Assembly (NCBI GenBank): GCA_933228895.1
Contig: OW121852.1
Coordinates: 132,675,544 to 132,739,543, forward strand
DNA: 64,000 nt
Origin: Platycnemis pennipes
Lineage: Eukaryota; Arthropoda; Insecta; Odonata; Platycnemididae
Direction: 5' to 3'
Notes under the pieces: generated by a model
The model's input: only the letters and a program-made list of their open reading frames with translations
The model's database searches: none
What the model was told of the DNA's origin: nothing
Position numbers and translations under genes: made by a program
Shown here: positions 42,893 through 55,625 of the stretch, one piece after another
How positions within the stretch are numbered: position 1 is the first letter of the stretch
How the letters are laid out: each line of letters starts with the position of its first letter

Positions 42893-43311
42893 GTCAAAGA
42901 CCATATTTTCAGTGATGATGTTAAAATTATTTTGCTAACCCCAACTTACCATTGTAGACTGGACCATAATCACAAAATTAGAGAAATTGATTGCTGAACT
43001 GACAGATTCAAAATATCCTTTTTTAATCGTACAATTAGGGATATGAATAGCTGTAAATATGTCCAATACGTGTGATTCATTCCATAGCATGGGTAGTTGC
43101 ATGTTGGTGTAAGAACTTGAAGGTAACTCAACTAACAGCACGTTTTTTGCATGCGTATTTTGCTATTTTTATGTTTTTAAATATTTCAGTTTAGACTAAT
43201 ATATTAATACTAATCCTTTTAAATGCATGATAAGTAGTGCATGTTTGGTGAGAGTTCACCCCCTGCCTCACATCTTTGAGGCTGTTGGAAGGGTATAATG
43301 TAGATGTAGAT
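42893..43311 (+). pseudogene. CR1-like LINE subfamily A, 3' fragment
   Basis: Starts within IFSDDVKI, continues through TPTYHCRLDHNHKIREIDC to the UTR, stem-loop and GTAGATGTAGATG tail. Short and 5'-truncated. Confidence 0.85.
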
Positions 43312-43534
43312 GCTTACGCATCCAGCTGAATGATTACGTTCGTATTGCTATGGATCGATGACTTCGATAAGCATGTGAATGTGAGAGAGAATCAATTTTC
43401 GCTTTTGTCCCCGAGGAATTCTTCTTTAAAGAAAGATTTTATGTTAATTGGATTTCCTTCCATTTTGATCATGTTCTTTGAGACCGTATGTAATTGTAGG
43501 GGATTTGCAATTCTGCTCTGGTGATGAAAAAAGT
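43312..43534. other. No recognised feature
   Basis: Spacer between two same-strand LINE tails. Confidence 0.35.
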
Positions 43535-43954
43535 TTCCGCGTATGATGTTAAAAGTATTTTGCGGACCCCAACTTACTATGGTAGACTGGACCATAATCA
43601 TAAAATTAGAGAAATTGATTGCCGAACTGACAGATTCATAATGTCCTTTTTTCCTCGTACTATTAGGGATATGAATAACGGTAAATGTATCCAGTACGAG
43701 TGTAGCTATGGATATCATTGGTAGCTGCATGTTGGTGTAAGGATTTGAAGCTAACCCAACTAACAGCATGTTTTTGCATGTTTGCTTTGCTATTTTTATG
43801 TTTTTGTAAATAGTGAAGTTTAGAAGAGTACATAAATAATGTTATAAATAAATAATCCTTTTTTATGCATGCTATGTAGTGCATGTTTGGTGAGAATTCA
43901 CCCACTGCCACTCACCTTTATGGTGGCTTGCAGGGTATTGTGTAGATGTAGATG
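43535..43954 (+). pseudogene. CR1-like LINE subfamily A, 3' fragment
   Basis: Reads DVKSILRTPTYYGRLDHNHK, then IREIDCRTDRFIMSFFPRTI and RDMNNGK, then the UTR, stem-loop and tail. It lies 224 bp after a copy in the same orientation that begins at nearly the same codon. Confidence 0.85.
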
Positions 43955-45389
43955 AATGTTAAAAACAGGGAATAACCTCCGGTTTGGGTTGGAAATCGCA
44001 AATTATCGATATAAATTCCGGCCTAACTATCGATTGTGTGTCAGTCATCGACCTCTAAAAGAATCGAAGAGTATTAGTCAGAATTGAGTTTGAACTCATA
44101 ATGCGAATTAGAAATCAAGATAGTAACGATTACATGCAGAAACGCAGTGAATGGATCATAAGTAATGGCTATATTTTTAAATGTAACGATCAGAATTCAA
44201 AATTCCAAATAAATCGTCACCGGTCACTTTTCCTTAGTAACTGACAATCACGGCTCCTCTCGGCCACTACAACCGGCACTTGTCCGCCTTGCAATCGGTC
44301 CTCTTCAGAGCAATCCGCGCGCTATGAATCTTCAAGACGCACCCTTCCTTGAGCCAACTCCTTGCCGCTCGCCTTGTCTCTCTTCCAGCGATCGAGTTCC
44401 ACCCCCGACAGAGAAGAGCAATAGCCTTCCTTCAAGACTCAAAGGAGGAACGCACTTCAAAATGCTTGCCTCCCCCGACTCCCTCACTCTTTCTCTGTCT
44501 CTTTTGCCTTCTCCCCTTCATTTGTTCTCTCTTCGGAGGAAAGATAAATCAAATACTTGTAAGCTTCTCCCTAACATGTGAATCTCTTCCCTCAACCCAT
44601 TTCCAGTGAACTGACTTTGAATTGGATGTCTACCGGCCCTCGGAACTTAGCTTAAAGCCACTGGATTAAGGATGGTGGGTCGACATCTAGATATAAAGAG
44701 GTTAGCAGCGAGATAAGCGAGTTTAATCGTCGAATAATCAGTCGTGGACAAAAAGCGATGGCATTTTGAGGAGGTATTTGTAAAATAGGCCTTTAAATGA
44801 CTCGGAAATATGTGAAGATGCGGTGACTTGACGACGGGAAGCCGCCAACAATTACGCTTCCCATCACCCGGTGGAGAGGGCTGCAGGTCTTCTTCACATG
44901 AGTGAAGGTGGAGACCACAGTGGTCGGTAGAGTGACAATCATTTCATTACAAGCGTGGTAAAATTTACTTTAACGGCTGTAGTACTGCGTTGTGGAAGGC
45001 AAGGGGAAACCACCACATTATTATCCCGAGGAGTCGCAGCTACTCCACTCTTTTCTTTCTTATCAAGACAGGAAGTAACCCTCTCGAGTGATAGTACATA
45101 TTTCGGAGGTCAAATAGTCGCCCATTCAGATATCCTAATTCCCCACCTTGTCCTTACTCCATTTTCCTGACGACTAATCTCATCCTGATTCTGACATTAG
45201 TCGTTTCCTTCATATTATTCACTATTTTCTCCGTTTCATACGAGATCTTATTTTTTCATTCTTCACACTCACGGTACTCTTGACGATTGTCTAATTCTTT
45301 TCTTGAATTTCATTATAATGTACTAATTTTCCCATGTACATACTATTATATTTCAGTTATTCTTAAACACTAGCTTTACTGTCAGTAGG
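43955..45389. other. No recognised feature
   Basis: About 1.4 kb with no motif and no paralogue in the window. Frames at 44324-44609 are in CT-rich DNA. It could be single-copy sequence. Confidence 0.45.
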
Positions 45390-45760
45390 ATTTCGCAGGT
45401 TTTTCACACCCCCCTTCTTGTTTGGGTGTTTTCCTGCAGTGGGTTTTTGCGTAAAGGATGTAAGCATAATAATCCTCACGTTTTTCCCACATTGTAAATT
45501 CTTTCACACACTATTAGAGATGTAATATTGATATATTGTGTATATATATATATATATTTCTTTTGTATTAATTAATCATTCTTTAATTCCTATAAGTGTA
45601 TTCCTTACTGATTTTTTTAAACCTCAGATTGTGATTGTTTTAGGTATTGACCACTATTTGATTTATATATTTATTTTGACGAGGGGTTAGATGGCAGAAG
45701 GGACAGTTTTGTCTCAATCTCGCCCCAATAAAGACCTTTTATTATTATTATTATTATTCA
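45390..45760 (+). mobile_element. Retroelement 3' end, uninterrupted copy
   Basis: Contains a GCAGTGGGTTTTTGCGTAAA block and a TA dinucleotide run at 45540-45560. It also has the shared TTTAAACCTCAGATTG and GGTATTGACCACTAT blocks, AATAAAGACCTTTTA and a TTA trinucleotide tail. Matches 8130-8845, which is split by an insert. No coding part. Confidence 0.7.
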
Positions 45761-46306
45761 CATAATCATGGCTCAAGATGTTACCGATCCGCCTTCGCAG
45801 TTTTCCACAAAAATCTTTTTCATCCCAATCACCCAAGGGCTTCTTCGTCCGCTACTGGGTTGATCTAGTTTCTCTTCATCATTCTTACGACGAAATGTTG
45901 GAATGAAATATTTGAACTTGGTGTAGATCTCTCCATTTTAATGGTAATTTTGCAACGCCTTCACATCATTCCGAAGAAGCGACTACTACTTGAAATTGAC
46001 GTGATGATTCGCAAACCACTGTAGGTTGGCTAGAAAATGTCGTGGAAAATCCAACTCTATATGCATGTTATAAGTCACATAATGTACTTCTTCGAATGTA
46101 GCAAAGAAAGCGAATAGTTAGTGATTGCCACTAATTGACGCGTTAATTAGTGCTTTCATAATTATTTACCAACACCAGAAATATAACCTAGAATCATTGA
46201 AATAAATCAACGCTGGTGATCTTCAAAATCAGCGTTTTATTTATCGATAAAAAAGATCCGCTTAAATCCCACCGATAGTTCCAGTATGACTCCACTCGTC
46301 AAAATC
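45761..46306. other. No recognised feature
   Basis: AT-rich. The right end may belong to the repeat starting at 46307. Confidence 0.4.
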
Positions 46307-46421
46307 TCGTAAATAACTACGTTATTAAATAAATAAATTCAGATACAGAAAATACTAATATAGAAATTCATTTGTAGTTTAATAACGTTTACACAATAAT
46401 TCTATGTGTATGCTGTTATAT

Positions 46422-46736
46422 GTGGGGGGGGGGGGTCGTGGTGGTCTAGTGGATCTAGTAGTGGTCACTGAGCCACTGACTGGAGTCCCGGGTTCAAATC
46501 CCGGGGAAGAGCCTTTCTGAACACCCCCATGTAAAATCTTCGCGATTCGAAGTGTCAGTGAGTGTCAGAACTTCGTAGGAAATCGCAGGTGGCCCAGTGA
46601 AAGGAACTGCCCCCCCTACCCTGAATGTGTGAATTTGACACGCCATTGGCTTAGTACGGGGTGGGTTCTACTCTCACATATCAAACACCAACCTTCGGGT
46701 TGAATCACTGAGTAAGTGATATCCCAGCAGCAGATT
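46422..46736 (+). mobile_element. tRNA-derived SINE with 9-bp target duplication
   Basis: A tRNA-like head holds an A box (TGGTCTAGTGG, near 46441) and a B box (GGTTCAAATCC, near 46491), followed by a 230-bp body. The direct repeat CTGTTATAT lies at 46413-46421 and 46737-46745. The paralogous repeat at 23.3 kb has no such insert. The start has a G run, and the 3' end carries no clear A tail. Confidence 0.85.
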
Positions 46737-47373
46737 CTGTTATATAGCAATGTTGTTGCAGCATTCCATTGTTTACAAACTGTTTTAACTCATTTTGACC
46801 TCGGAACCTGGCTTTAATGACAATTTTTGATGCCACGTTTAAATTCCCACAGTGAGAATAAATGCTCATCCCTGTTATTCCGCATTCTAATATGGGTTAA
46901 ATATTTTTTTATTTAGACCTAAACTATCTGCTTGTAAATATTACTATTTTGTGAGTTGTATTGATAATAATATTTAGGAAAAATGGCAACACTGACGCTG
47001 CTACAACTGCTTGTATGTGGCAGCATTGGCATCAATGACACTATGTTAATAACCAACGAGTATATTTAAATGACATAAAAAACATAAGAAGGACCTTGTT
47101 TAGGTATAGTCCTAAATTAAGTGAGATAAATAGTCTCCTAAGCACGTAACGTTGCCAACAACATACTGTAGCTCAACCTTCTTGTAACTATAGGGTCTGC
47201 TTTTTTCCAGAAAATATCATTGATCAAATAAACAAGTGATGTAAGGTGAATAATTTTTTACTCTGTTACAATCTACATAAAATGGAGCATCTTGCATCAG
47301 TCTTTCGTCAAAATCACATTTCTCTTTACATTCATTTTCTGCTTATTTTGTTGAAAAGTCTTGCTCTACCGTA

Positions 47374-48222
47374 TAACAGACCTATATCGCTCACATCTAT
47401 TTCATGCAAGGTCCTGGAACATATAATTGTCAGTTCAGTCATGGGACACGTAGATAGCCAGAATATATTGTCCAATGTTCAACATGGCTTCATTTGAAAT
47501 TCATGTGAAACTCATCTTGCTCTCTTTTCACACGATATTTTAATTTCTGGCGAAAATAATATTCCAGTGGATGCTATATTTCTCGATTTCAAAGAAGCTT
47601 TTGACAAGGTGCCTCATAACACACACAAGGTAGTGTGATAGGCCCACTCCTGTTCCTTCTGTACATATATGATATCAATAAGGTGGTAAAAAGTAAGCTT
47701 CGTCTATTTTCCGATAACGCAGTAGTTTACAAGGAAATTCCATGCCCATACGGTAAAGAATATTTAAATGTTGACCTAAAAGCTATTGAAAAATGGTCTG
47801 ATACGTGGAGGTTAGAATTAGATTTAAAAAAAATGTCTTGTAATGAATTTTTGGAAAAAGAATAGCTCTCCTCCTAGCACTTACAAAATAAGAATAATGA
47901 ATTAACAAACGTGGAATCCATTAAATATCTTGGAATAAGACTGACAAATGATCTTTCCTGGGGTAAACACATTCGTGAAATAATGGGTCAAGCGAATCGT
48001 AAACTGGGATTCGTCAAAAGAGTACTGGGTAAATGTGACGATCATGTGCGAGAAATCAGCTACTTTTCCCTTGTTAAACCTCATTTGGAATATGCTGCCA
48101 GTGTATGGGATCCCTACGAAATTGGTCTAAAAAATGAACCTGAACGTGTGTATGGTGAGAATTCACCCCCTGCCACGCACCTTTATGGTGGCTTTCAGGG
48201 TATTATGTAGATGTAGATGTTG
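47374..48222 (+). pseudogene. CR1-like LINE subfamily A, internally deleted copy
   Basis: Reads RPISLTSISCKVLEHIIVSS, QHGF and DAIFLDFKEAFDKVPHN, with the first catalytic Asp region. Then comes a deletion, then GPLLFLLYIYDINKVVKS and RLFSDNAVVYKEI, where FSDN replaces FADD. GIRLTNDLSWGKHIREIMGQ, then YAASVWDPYEIGLKNEPERV follow. It jumps from there straight to the stem-loop and tail, losing the last coding part and most of the UTR. The mutated FSDN box shows it is dead. Confidence 0.9.
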
Positions 48223-48385
48223 GTGTATAAAATTTCTGCTTGTCAACGTCCTTGATCTTCATTAAAATGAAGGTAAGGCCGCAATGTTTTATTGCCCATC
48301 GATAGATGACCGAAAAATGGGATTACCTGAGTTTTTCGCAAGAGTGACGGAAACTTTAATTTTCGGTGGAGCCTCCTTAAGCGTG

Positions 48386-48684
48386 GGTCGGTCACGTATT
48401 CTGGTTGCGACAAAGCGAGAGTCTCACATGAGATGATTGTGAGGCGGAATTGGTAGGAGGAGTCGAAGGGATTCCAGGGTTAGGAGTTGGAAGGGGTTCT
48501 GTTCCAGGAGGGGGGGGAAGGGTCAAGGTGGAGCGATGCATTGTGGGAAGACTGTCAAGTGGCGGATTTCAGTTTGGAGAGCGGGATCGAAAGGTGTTTG
48601 GCGAGGGAGCCCGGGGCGCAGGGGTGCCAACCGCCAGGAGCCAAACAAGATGGCGAAATCCGCAAGAACCTGAGGTGGTCGAAG
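48386..48684. other. No recognised feature; G-rich
   Basis: G/A-rich text with overlapping frames and no motif. Confidence 0.35.
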
Positions 48685-49481
48685 AATCACATATTAACTA
48701 CACCAGCGTATCGTGCTAGATTCGACCAGATAGATAAGATTAGAGATATGGATTGTCGTAATGATAGGTTCAAAATGGCATTTTTCGCCCGTACTATAAG
48801 AGAACAGAATAGGCAGCATAGCAAAGGGGTCATCATCTTCGGTAAACAGTCCTAGGATTGGTTTGACGCAGCTTTCCTCTCGATTCTTCTATCGACCAAC
48901 CTTTTCAAGGCGACGTAACTCCTCTCCTTTACATCCTTCACAACCTGTTCCATATATCTCATACGAGGCCTGCCTTTTCCATTCTTCCCGTTCACTTTTC
49001 CCTCGACGATTGTCTTCATCAGGCCATCGTGTCTGAAGATGTGGCCGATTAAGTTGTCCCGTCTTCTTTTTAATGTTTTCAGTAGACATATCTTCTCTCC
49101 CACTCTTCTTAAGACTTCTTCGTTTGTAACTCGATCGATACATTTTATCTTCATCATTCTTCGGTGGAGCCACATTTCAGATGCTTCCAGCCTGGACTTC
49201 TCTGCTGCTGTTATTGACCATGTTTCGCTGCCATATAATAGAATGCTCCAGATGTATGTTCTAATGAAATATTTCTTCACTTAGCAAAGGGATAGGTTGG
49301 GGAAATATTTAGAGTAGTCTGTAGTGCATGATGCATGTATTAATCCTTTAAATACTATAGATACTAACAATCTAGTCGCATGAGACCCTATTGTTGCATG
49401 TTTTCATGTCGGTGTTGCATGATTGGTGATCTTCACCCCCTGCGACACACCCTCGCGGTGGCTTGCATGATACCGTGTAGA
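48685..49481 (+). pseudogene. CR1-like LINE subfamily B, split by an RTE-like LINE
   Basis: Reads TTPAYRARFDQIDKIRDMDC, then RNDRFKMAFFARTIREQNRQ, up to 48828. The text resumes at 49292 with ATAGGTTGGGGAAATATTTA and ends with the subfamily-B stem-loop and tail at 49481. The uninterrupted counterpart is at 30230-30495. Confidence 0.85.
48829..49282 (-). pseudogene. RTE-like LINE, open 142-codon C-terminus
   Basis: One frame from 49280 reads FIRTYIWSILLYGSETWSIT, then AAEKSRLEASEMWLHRRMMK, RVTNEEVLRRVGEKICLLKT, LIGHIFRHDGLMKTIVEGKV and GKGRPRMRYMEQVVKDVKER, ending AASNQS. There are no stops, so it is the youngest RTE-like copy here. The direct repeat AGCAAAGGG (48820-48828 and 49283-49291) flanks it. 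It is 5'-truncated and lacks the catalytic part, so it cannot be active. Confidence 0.9.
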
Positions 49482-49654
49482 TGTAGAATAGCGACAAAGA
49501 CTTTTCGCGCTGGGCCGCGCTATTCCCGCGCCTCGGATGTCGGCTGTAGTCTGGCATAATGTTCCTCGGAGAATTCGCCCAGAATTCTCGAGACTTCATG
49601 AATGTGAGGAGCAGTTGTGGAGGATAGCAGGTGAAGGAAGGTCTGCAATCGCAG
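49482..49654. other. No recognised feature
   Basis: Spacer between LINE copies. Confidence 0.35.
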
Positions 49655-50220
49655 CGTATGAAATAGGCCTAAATAACGAACTTGCGTGTGTGCAGCGAAG
49701 ATCAGGAAGATTTTTAAAGGGACGGTATGACTAATACATTAGCATATCCAGTCTATTTAATGAATTAAAATGGGAATTATTATCAGGCCGTAGGTAAACA
49801 GAACTAAATTGTCACTGGTGACGTTAAAAATATTTTGATAACCCCTAATTACTATTGTAGACAGGAACATGATCATAAAATTAGAGAAATAGATTGCCGA
49901 ACCGACAGATTCAAAATGTCCTTATTTCCTAATACAATTAGGGATATGAATAGTTGTGAATATATTCCGTAGATATTTAAATGTGTCAATGGATAGCATA
50001 GGTAGTTTCACGTTGCTATAAGGACTTTAAGCTAACCCGGCTATCAGCATGTTTGTGCATGGTTGCCTTGTATTTTAATCTTATCCTAAATTGCTAAGTT
50101 TAGATTTGATTATGGCTACTATTCCTTTTTAATCAGGATAGATAATGCATGTTTAGTGTTCATTCACCCCCTGCCACACACCTTTACGATATTTTGTAGG
50201 TAATTATGTAGATGTGGATC
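49655..50220 (+). pseudogene. CR1-like LINE, 3' fragment
   Basis: Reads YEIGLNNELACVQRRSGRFL, then KGRYD. Stops follow. Then come the TYYCRQEHDHKIREIDCRTD region and a UTR whose stem-loop (50165-50205) has diverged. Older than the other subfamily-A copies by eye. Confidence 0.8.
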
Positions 50221-50356
50221 CCTTATCCGTGAAGTTCGCATTTCATGTGTGAGATCAGGGTGCAAGGAGAGTTCTACCTCGAGGTGACCACTGGACAAAT
50301 GTGAAAATGCCCCTAACCTTCGAACCTGATAGTTCTTTCGCGATGGCCTAAATGGT

Positions 50357-50605
50357 CATCTACATCTACACGATACCCTGCAAGCCACCGCGAGGGCGTG
50401 TGGCAGGGGGTGAAGATCATCAAGCATGCTCTACCGTCATGCAAACAATCAACTATAGGGCCTCATGCGACTAGATTGTTAGTATCTATAGTATTTAAGA
50501 GATTAATATATGCATCATGCACTACAGACTACTCTAAAATAATTCCCCTACCTATCCTTTGCTATGAAGCCTATTCTGCTCTCTTATAGTACAGGAGAAA
50601 ATTAC
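50357..50605 (-). mobile_element. CR1-like LINE subfamily B, 3' UTR only
   Basis: Tail complement ATCTACATCTACACGATACC, stem-loop with GAGGGC loop, then UTR matching 30270-30495 in reverse. It stops near the ACTATAAGAGAGCAGAATAG block. No coding text. Confidence 0.8.
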
Positions 50606-53600
50606 CTGTTCTACCTCTCCCGAAGTGTAAGTGCAGTGGGCATAATTTCCCATTAGACTTTTATGAACGACATGACTGCGAGAAATAAATAAGATAACAA
50701 GTTGAGATTAATATCAACTAAGCCACGGCCATAAGGGGGCAAAGGAATAAAAAATGGGGGGAAGGAAGGAGTATACACAAAGTAAGGGAGTTCTCAATCA
50801 CACGTACAAAATCAGGCATACGAAGAAACTTAAGTTTAGTGGCAGGAAATGATACATTCATACACTCACTCACATGTCACAAACAACCGTCACACTAAAA
50901 TTAAGGGAATCAAGGTAAAAATAAAATGAACAGTGACTCACACAATCACTCAGGTCTGTATACAAAATACAGTCACCTTCGTGAGTTTAATCACACACGC
51001 AAGCAGGGTTTACGAGGTTTACGTAATGGTTACGGCTTTGTGGATACTAATCTTCATTTGTTATTTATTACAGCCGTAGGTACGTTCTTTTCATTGTTTT
51101 AATAAGATCTTTAGATGATATTTAAAATGTTCTCTATCTTTTAAGTTCTGTTAAAAAGCCATGACTCCGAGCTTGTATTTTCCTCGATGTTGTCCAGATG
51201 GATTGGCACGCGTGCTTGACGTGCTTGGGGTGTGACATATTCATTGTGTTTTTGAGCCCTTTGTGGACAGGAAAGTAATAAAAATACACTCTCTACGAGA
51301 TGAATTTGATGATTAACATTTGTAATTTGATAGTATTAAAGATGTAGTGCAAAGGATGCACTCGGTAAAAAGGATGTCATCAGTGGGTATAAGATATATG
51401 TAGAATTCGTCACAAAACTCGTGGATTTTCTACTTTTCAGAGGAAAAGTTGGTTAATTGATTTTCCCCGGAGGATTGACTGCTAGATAGGCACGTTTTAG
51501 GACTAGCAAGATCCAGAACTGGTTCAAAATAGAATAACAGTTCCTATAAACTTGTATCGTAATTTCAATCAGGATTATTTTTTTGGTCGCTAATATAAAA
51601 AAAATGCTTTAGCAATAACTTCACTTTCACTAGGCTTCTCTCAGGAAGCCATCAAAAATAAAGTATTAATATTTAAATTATACTTAAATATGCATTTAAA
51701 GAATTATTTATTTTTGTAAAATATTTTAATAACACAAAAAATAATAAAAAAGAAAAGCTTCGAAAACATTATAGAACCTCAACCGGCCTCAACTTTTTTT
51801 AGCCTATGTTTCATGGTTGACCTGCTGATTTAAAAAAAATCTTCTGCTTGTCTTTGGGACATTGCACCAGATCTAATGGCGTTTAGGCATTGTTCGAGAT
51901 GGTTATCGGCAAAATCCTTGTACTGTCGACTCCCTAGCAATCTTTTGTATTTATACGGCATAGTGAGTCTAGTGTACCTGTTAATAAAAAATGTAAATAG
52001 TTGCAGACATACTTTGTATTCGGTAAAAATTTAGAATTACATGTTACAATCTGTTAAAGGTATTTTATTTTGGTTTATTATAAGAATATATGTAGCTATC
52101 TTGGGATTACTTGGACCCAAGGAGGTCGTGGGTCCAAGTAACCTTTGTATTCGGTTATTAGTAGACCAGGCTGCACTTTGATGAATAGCATTTTCAATGT
52201 AACTCATAGGTAAACATTTGCATTGAAATTACATAAAACAGTGTTTGAGAAGCAAAACTGTGCACTTACTTCCTTCAAATAATCGATTGTCCGCACGGTG
52301 GAGGCAGAAGTTTTAGAGCGAGAGAAATGGAACACGTGTCATGATATTACAATAACCTCCATTATACCCTAGTGGCAACTCGTGGAGCTACTATGGGTGA
52401 TCCAGGGACTGCACAGTGCCTAATGGATTACCTAAGAACTACGTCGAATATTACAATAAAGCAGCACCAGGAAAGACTTCAATCACTTTATCTATTTAGG
52501 TTCTAGTAGCCCCTCAGGGTCCAAGTAACCCTGATTTACGGTACTTAACTTTCATTTGCTCCCATCTCTACTTAAATGGGTGATATTATCGAGATCAAAT
52601 CGTGCTAACTCTCAAATAAATGGGATGTTTCATATTCTGCCTCTCTGGAAATGTGGTAGCACGCCCAGAATAACCATACGTACCTCCTTAATCCACTTAG
52701 CTTCTGTGATTGCATATGCATATCCTTCTGTTCTTTCTTTGCCACTGAGTATTCACTCGGACCCTGAGTGCGAGGCGTTCCAAGGCCTAAATTGAGTTAT
52801 CGAATTGCTTACATATGCACATCTATTGTAGGTTCGTCCGACGCTGGTTAAGTTCCATTGTTTGCGAGTTTTTTTTAAGTAAAGGTTTCCCCCCCGCCCC
52901 CCATACTCCGAGTGTGAGCCAAGGGTTTCGTAGTCCGGGAGCGTCTCGTCTCCCGAAGGGCGAAAACCCCCTTTCTTTTATATTTTTTTCTTTCCCTTCC
53001 TCCCCCTTCCCTGCTGACTCTTCACACGAGTGCCCCTCCTGACGGGGGTTTGTTTGCGTTGCCATGGCTCCCAGGAACCCCTTGAGCACGATTCTGCTCA
53101 CGCCGCACTCAAGAGGGGCCCCTCCATCCCTTCCCGCCTTGCGAGGAATCTCTCTTCTTCTTCATCTTCAACTCTTTTCGGAGAGCCCAGCCTCACTCAC
53201 TCTCCTCCTCGGAATACCCTTTCTCCACGCTCTCTCCGTCGCGACCCCCTCCTCACTTCTGCCATACGACATGCTGTCCTGCAATTAGTATCGCCAGATA
53301 GCGCCTCATGTTCGAAGGGGATAATGCCGCCGCTTCCCATTCTCATATAAAGGGGTCGCTTCCATATGTATGCAGAGGGTGCCTGGGAAAATGTCTTCTT
53401 TCATCACCTGTTCCCTTTTCTCTACACCCTTTCTTACATTTAAAAAAAACTAAGACCACATTTTATTCCATGTGTAAACACACATCAATCTCTGTTCTTA
53501 GACCAACTAGGATTGAATCCTCTTACTTCATGCGTCCAATACCTCGTACAAATACTTATCTTTAATCTTTTCTTATCTCATACTTGCTTCGGAATTCCTT

Positions 53601-54814
53601 TCCATTGTCAATGAAAAAACCCTTCCTTTCTTCCAATTTTCAACGAAAAACTGTACGTTATCATATCAATAAGAGCTTATGCACGTCAATTCACTTAGCA
53701 TTTATTTCGCATAATTATTGTTTTGTAGTATTCTGAAATATATTCTTACCGGTATATGTTGCTTAGTGTGTTAATAATGGATTGCTACATCACGCTCTGA
53801 ATGCAATGGGCATATTTCTCGTGGCAAAAATAGTAATGCTTTTAAAAAAATACCCACAACATCAACGTTCTTCGAACAATATTTGCTTTCCCTACTTGAT
53901 AGCTCCAGGACAAACTGACGACCCAGCCTCTGGAATGCACCATTGACCCTAATTTTCATTAGTATCAGTGTTATATTTTCACTTAGAATGCACTTTTTCT
54001 TGCTTTGAAATTCTGAAACCCACGTATAGTCGCAAAATCCAAAAAATTAACTTAGATCATTTCATTTTGTCATGGAAATGAACTTGAAATTATCTGGGTG
54101 TACCTGTAACAAAAGTAACGGACATTATTATATTTTTATGCAATATAAATTATTATTTCGACCTTAATGTAAGTTTGCCGACATATAGTAGTAATATCAA
54201 ACAATGTTCGCAGAGTAACATTAGTTTTGCGCTGAATGGAATCACGTATGAACCCTTTGAACCATATCTTCTTCTTTAGGTGCACGTATAAATTTATTAT
54301 TTGGCGTCTTTGTTGAAGTTCTTTTACAATGTAGTACCGAAACACCTCCTATAACCCTTATAAATTATTATTAGGATATAAAACCTAACGCAGTTGCACA
54401 CAACGTCAACTGTAGTTACTTATTTACCAGTGCTAACGCTGTGACACTGGTATGAACTAGAGGAACAACAAATGTGTTGTCTCACACCGTTCGGCAGTAT
54501 TCGGGTCGCTATCGGGAATGCTCGGAAGTCGAAGCTTTACACAGCTCTCTACAGCCAATAAACTGGCGAGACACGACGAAAATGGAATTGCAAAACAACT
54601 GAATTTAAGGAAGCGGAAAATTAGTACAACGACACATTTGGAAAATATTAACTTTTTTATTACGATTTTGTTCCACCATGTAACGTTTGTTACTTTGGGT
54701 TTCATTTGGAATGCTGCCACGGAATATAAGTCAAAGTATATTTTGAACTTTCCGTCAAATTTTATGATCGCCTTCCACCTTTGCGTGTTAGTTAGTTGTA
54801 CCACTGTTCAAATA
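50606..54814. other. 4.2 kb with nothing recognised
   Basis: No domain, paralogue or terminal repeat was found. 51540-52080 is very AT-rich. A small inverted repeat, TTACTTGGACCC / GGGTCCAAGTAA, lies at 52109-52141, and the second arm recurs near 52519. 52860-53300 is C/T-rich with overlapping frames that I do not believe. It may contain the window's largest single-copy segment. Confidence 0.5.
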
Positions 54815-55625
54815 AAAACGACTGCTGGTTACGTGGGACTTACTCTATCATCAACCTTGTTCTGGGATCAGCATGTTCTTGAAATATGTAATAAAGGTAA
54901 TAAGACTCTATGAACTCAAATTGCTTAAGAAAAATCTTCCTTTTCCTACCAGAGTTATGCTTGTAACTTCACTTATATTTCCAATTATGGATTACTGTAT
55001 ATTATTCTATAGTGATTTAAAAAATGCTCTTAATGTGAATCTTCAACGATTGCTTAAAACAGTTGTATTAGATTTATATTTCATCTTCGCAGAGATGATC
55101 ATGTATCTAAGTACGCAGTTGAGCTGAAATGGCTATCACTTGACTCCCGATGGAAGTACTTCTTGGGGTCTTTCCTCTTCTGCCTCTTCCGCAATCGAAA
55201 TCCTGACTGCCTACTTAACCTCTTTACTCCCAGTTCTTGTGTTTCTCAAAGAATAACCCGCACTGACCTTAGCATTCTTCACATTCCATATGCCCGTACC
55301 AACCTCAATTCCTTCCTCATAACGGCTTCCAGATTTTGGAACTCGCTGCCCCTTTCCACATTAAATCCTCCTCCTCCTCCCTCCAATCCTTCAAAATGAA
55401 ATTGTATTCCTATTTAAATAATCGACACTAATTTGTGTTGATTTGGTTAATTCATAAACTTTGGCGTTCAACTGGTCTAATATCTGCATGCATTATGTTA
55501 ATTATGTATGTGTGATTTTGTATTGCATTTATTTGAGCAGAATGTGCATTTTGTTATAATTTACTTGCTCTAATGGGTTAACCCAGAGAGATTAATGAAT
55601 CTTTCATTCTTTCATTCATTCATCC
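54815..55625 (+). pseudogene. LINE reverse transcriptase C-terminus with TTCA tail
   Basis: Frames read GYVGLTLSSTLFWDQHVLEI, then LPFPTRVMLVTSLIFPIMDY and CILFYSDLKNALNVNLQRLL. After a shift LKWLSLDSRWKYFLGSFLFC, TDLSILHIPYARTNLNSFLI and ASRFWNSLPL follow. This is the 'LG..LD..L.W..H', 'LI.P..DYC...Y..L', 'R.....F...A...WNSLP' series of LINE C-termini. The 3' end is an ATTC-type repeat at 55590-55620. The catalytic box is absent. The clade is uncertain (L2/CR1-group or RTEX-like). Confidence 0.75.

Larger units (their letters stand above)
46307..48385. repeat. Older repeat, copy 2 (piggyBac-free), carrying a SINE and a LINE
   Basis: Aligns with 23187-23670 and 26059-26515. The piggyBac site is a single TTAA at 47117-47120. 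A SINE sits at 46422-46736 and a CR1-like LINE at 47374-48222. Copy 1 lacks both. Confidence 0.75.

Noticed and set aside
46425..46505. A functional tRNA gene
   Set aside because: The 9-bp target duplication and 230-bp body show it is a SINE. The cloverleaf has extra bases between the boxes.
52860..53350. Coding exon from several overlapping frames
   Set aside because: C/T-rich bias opens many frames at once, with no conserved motif.
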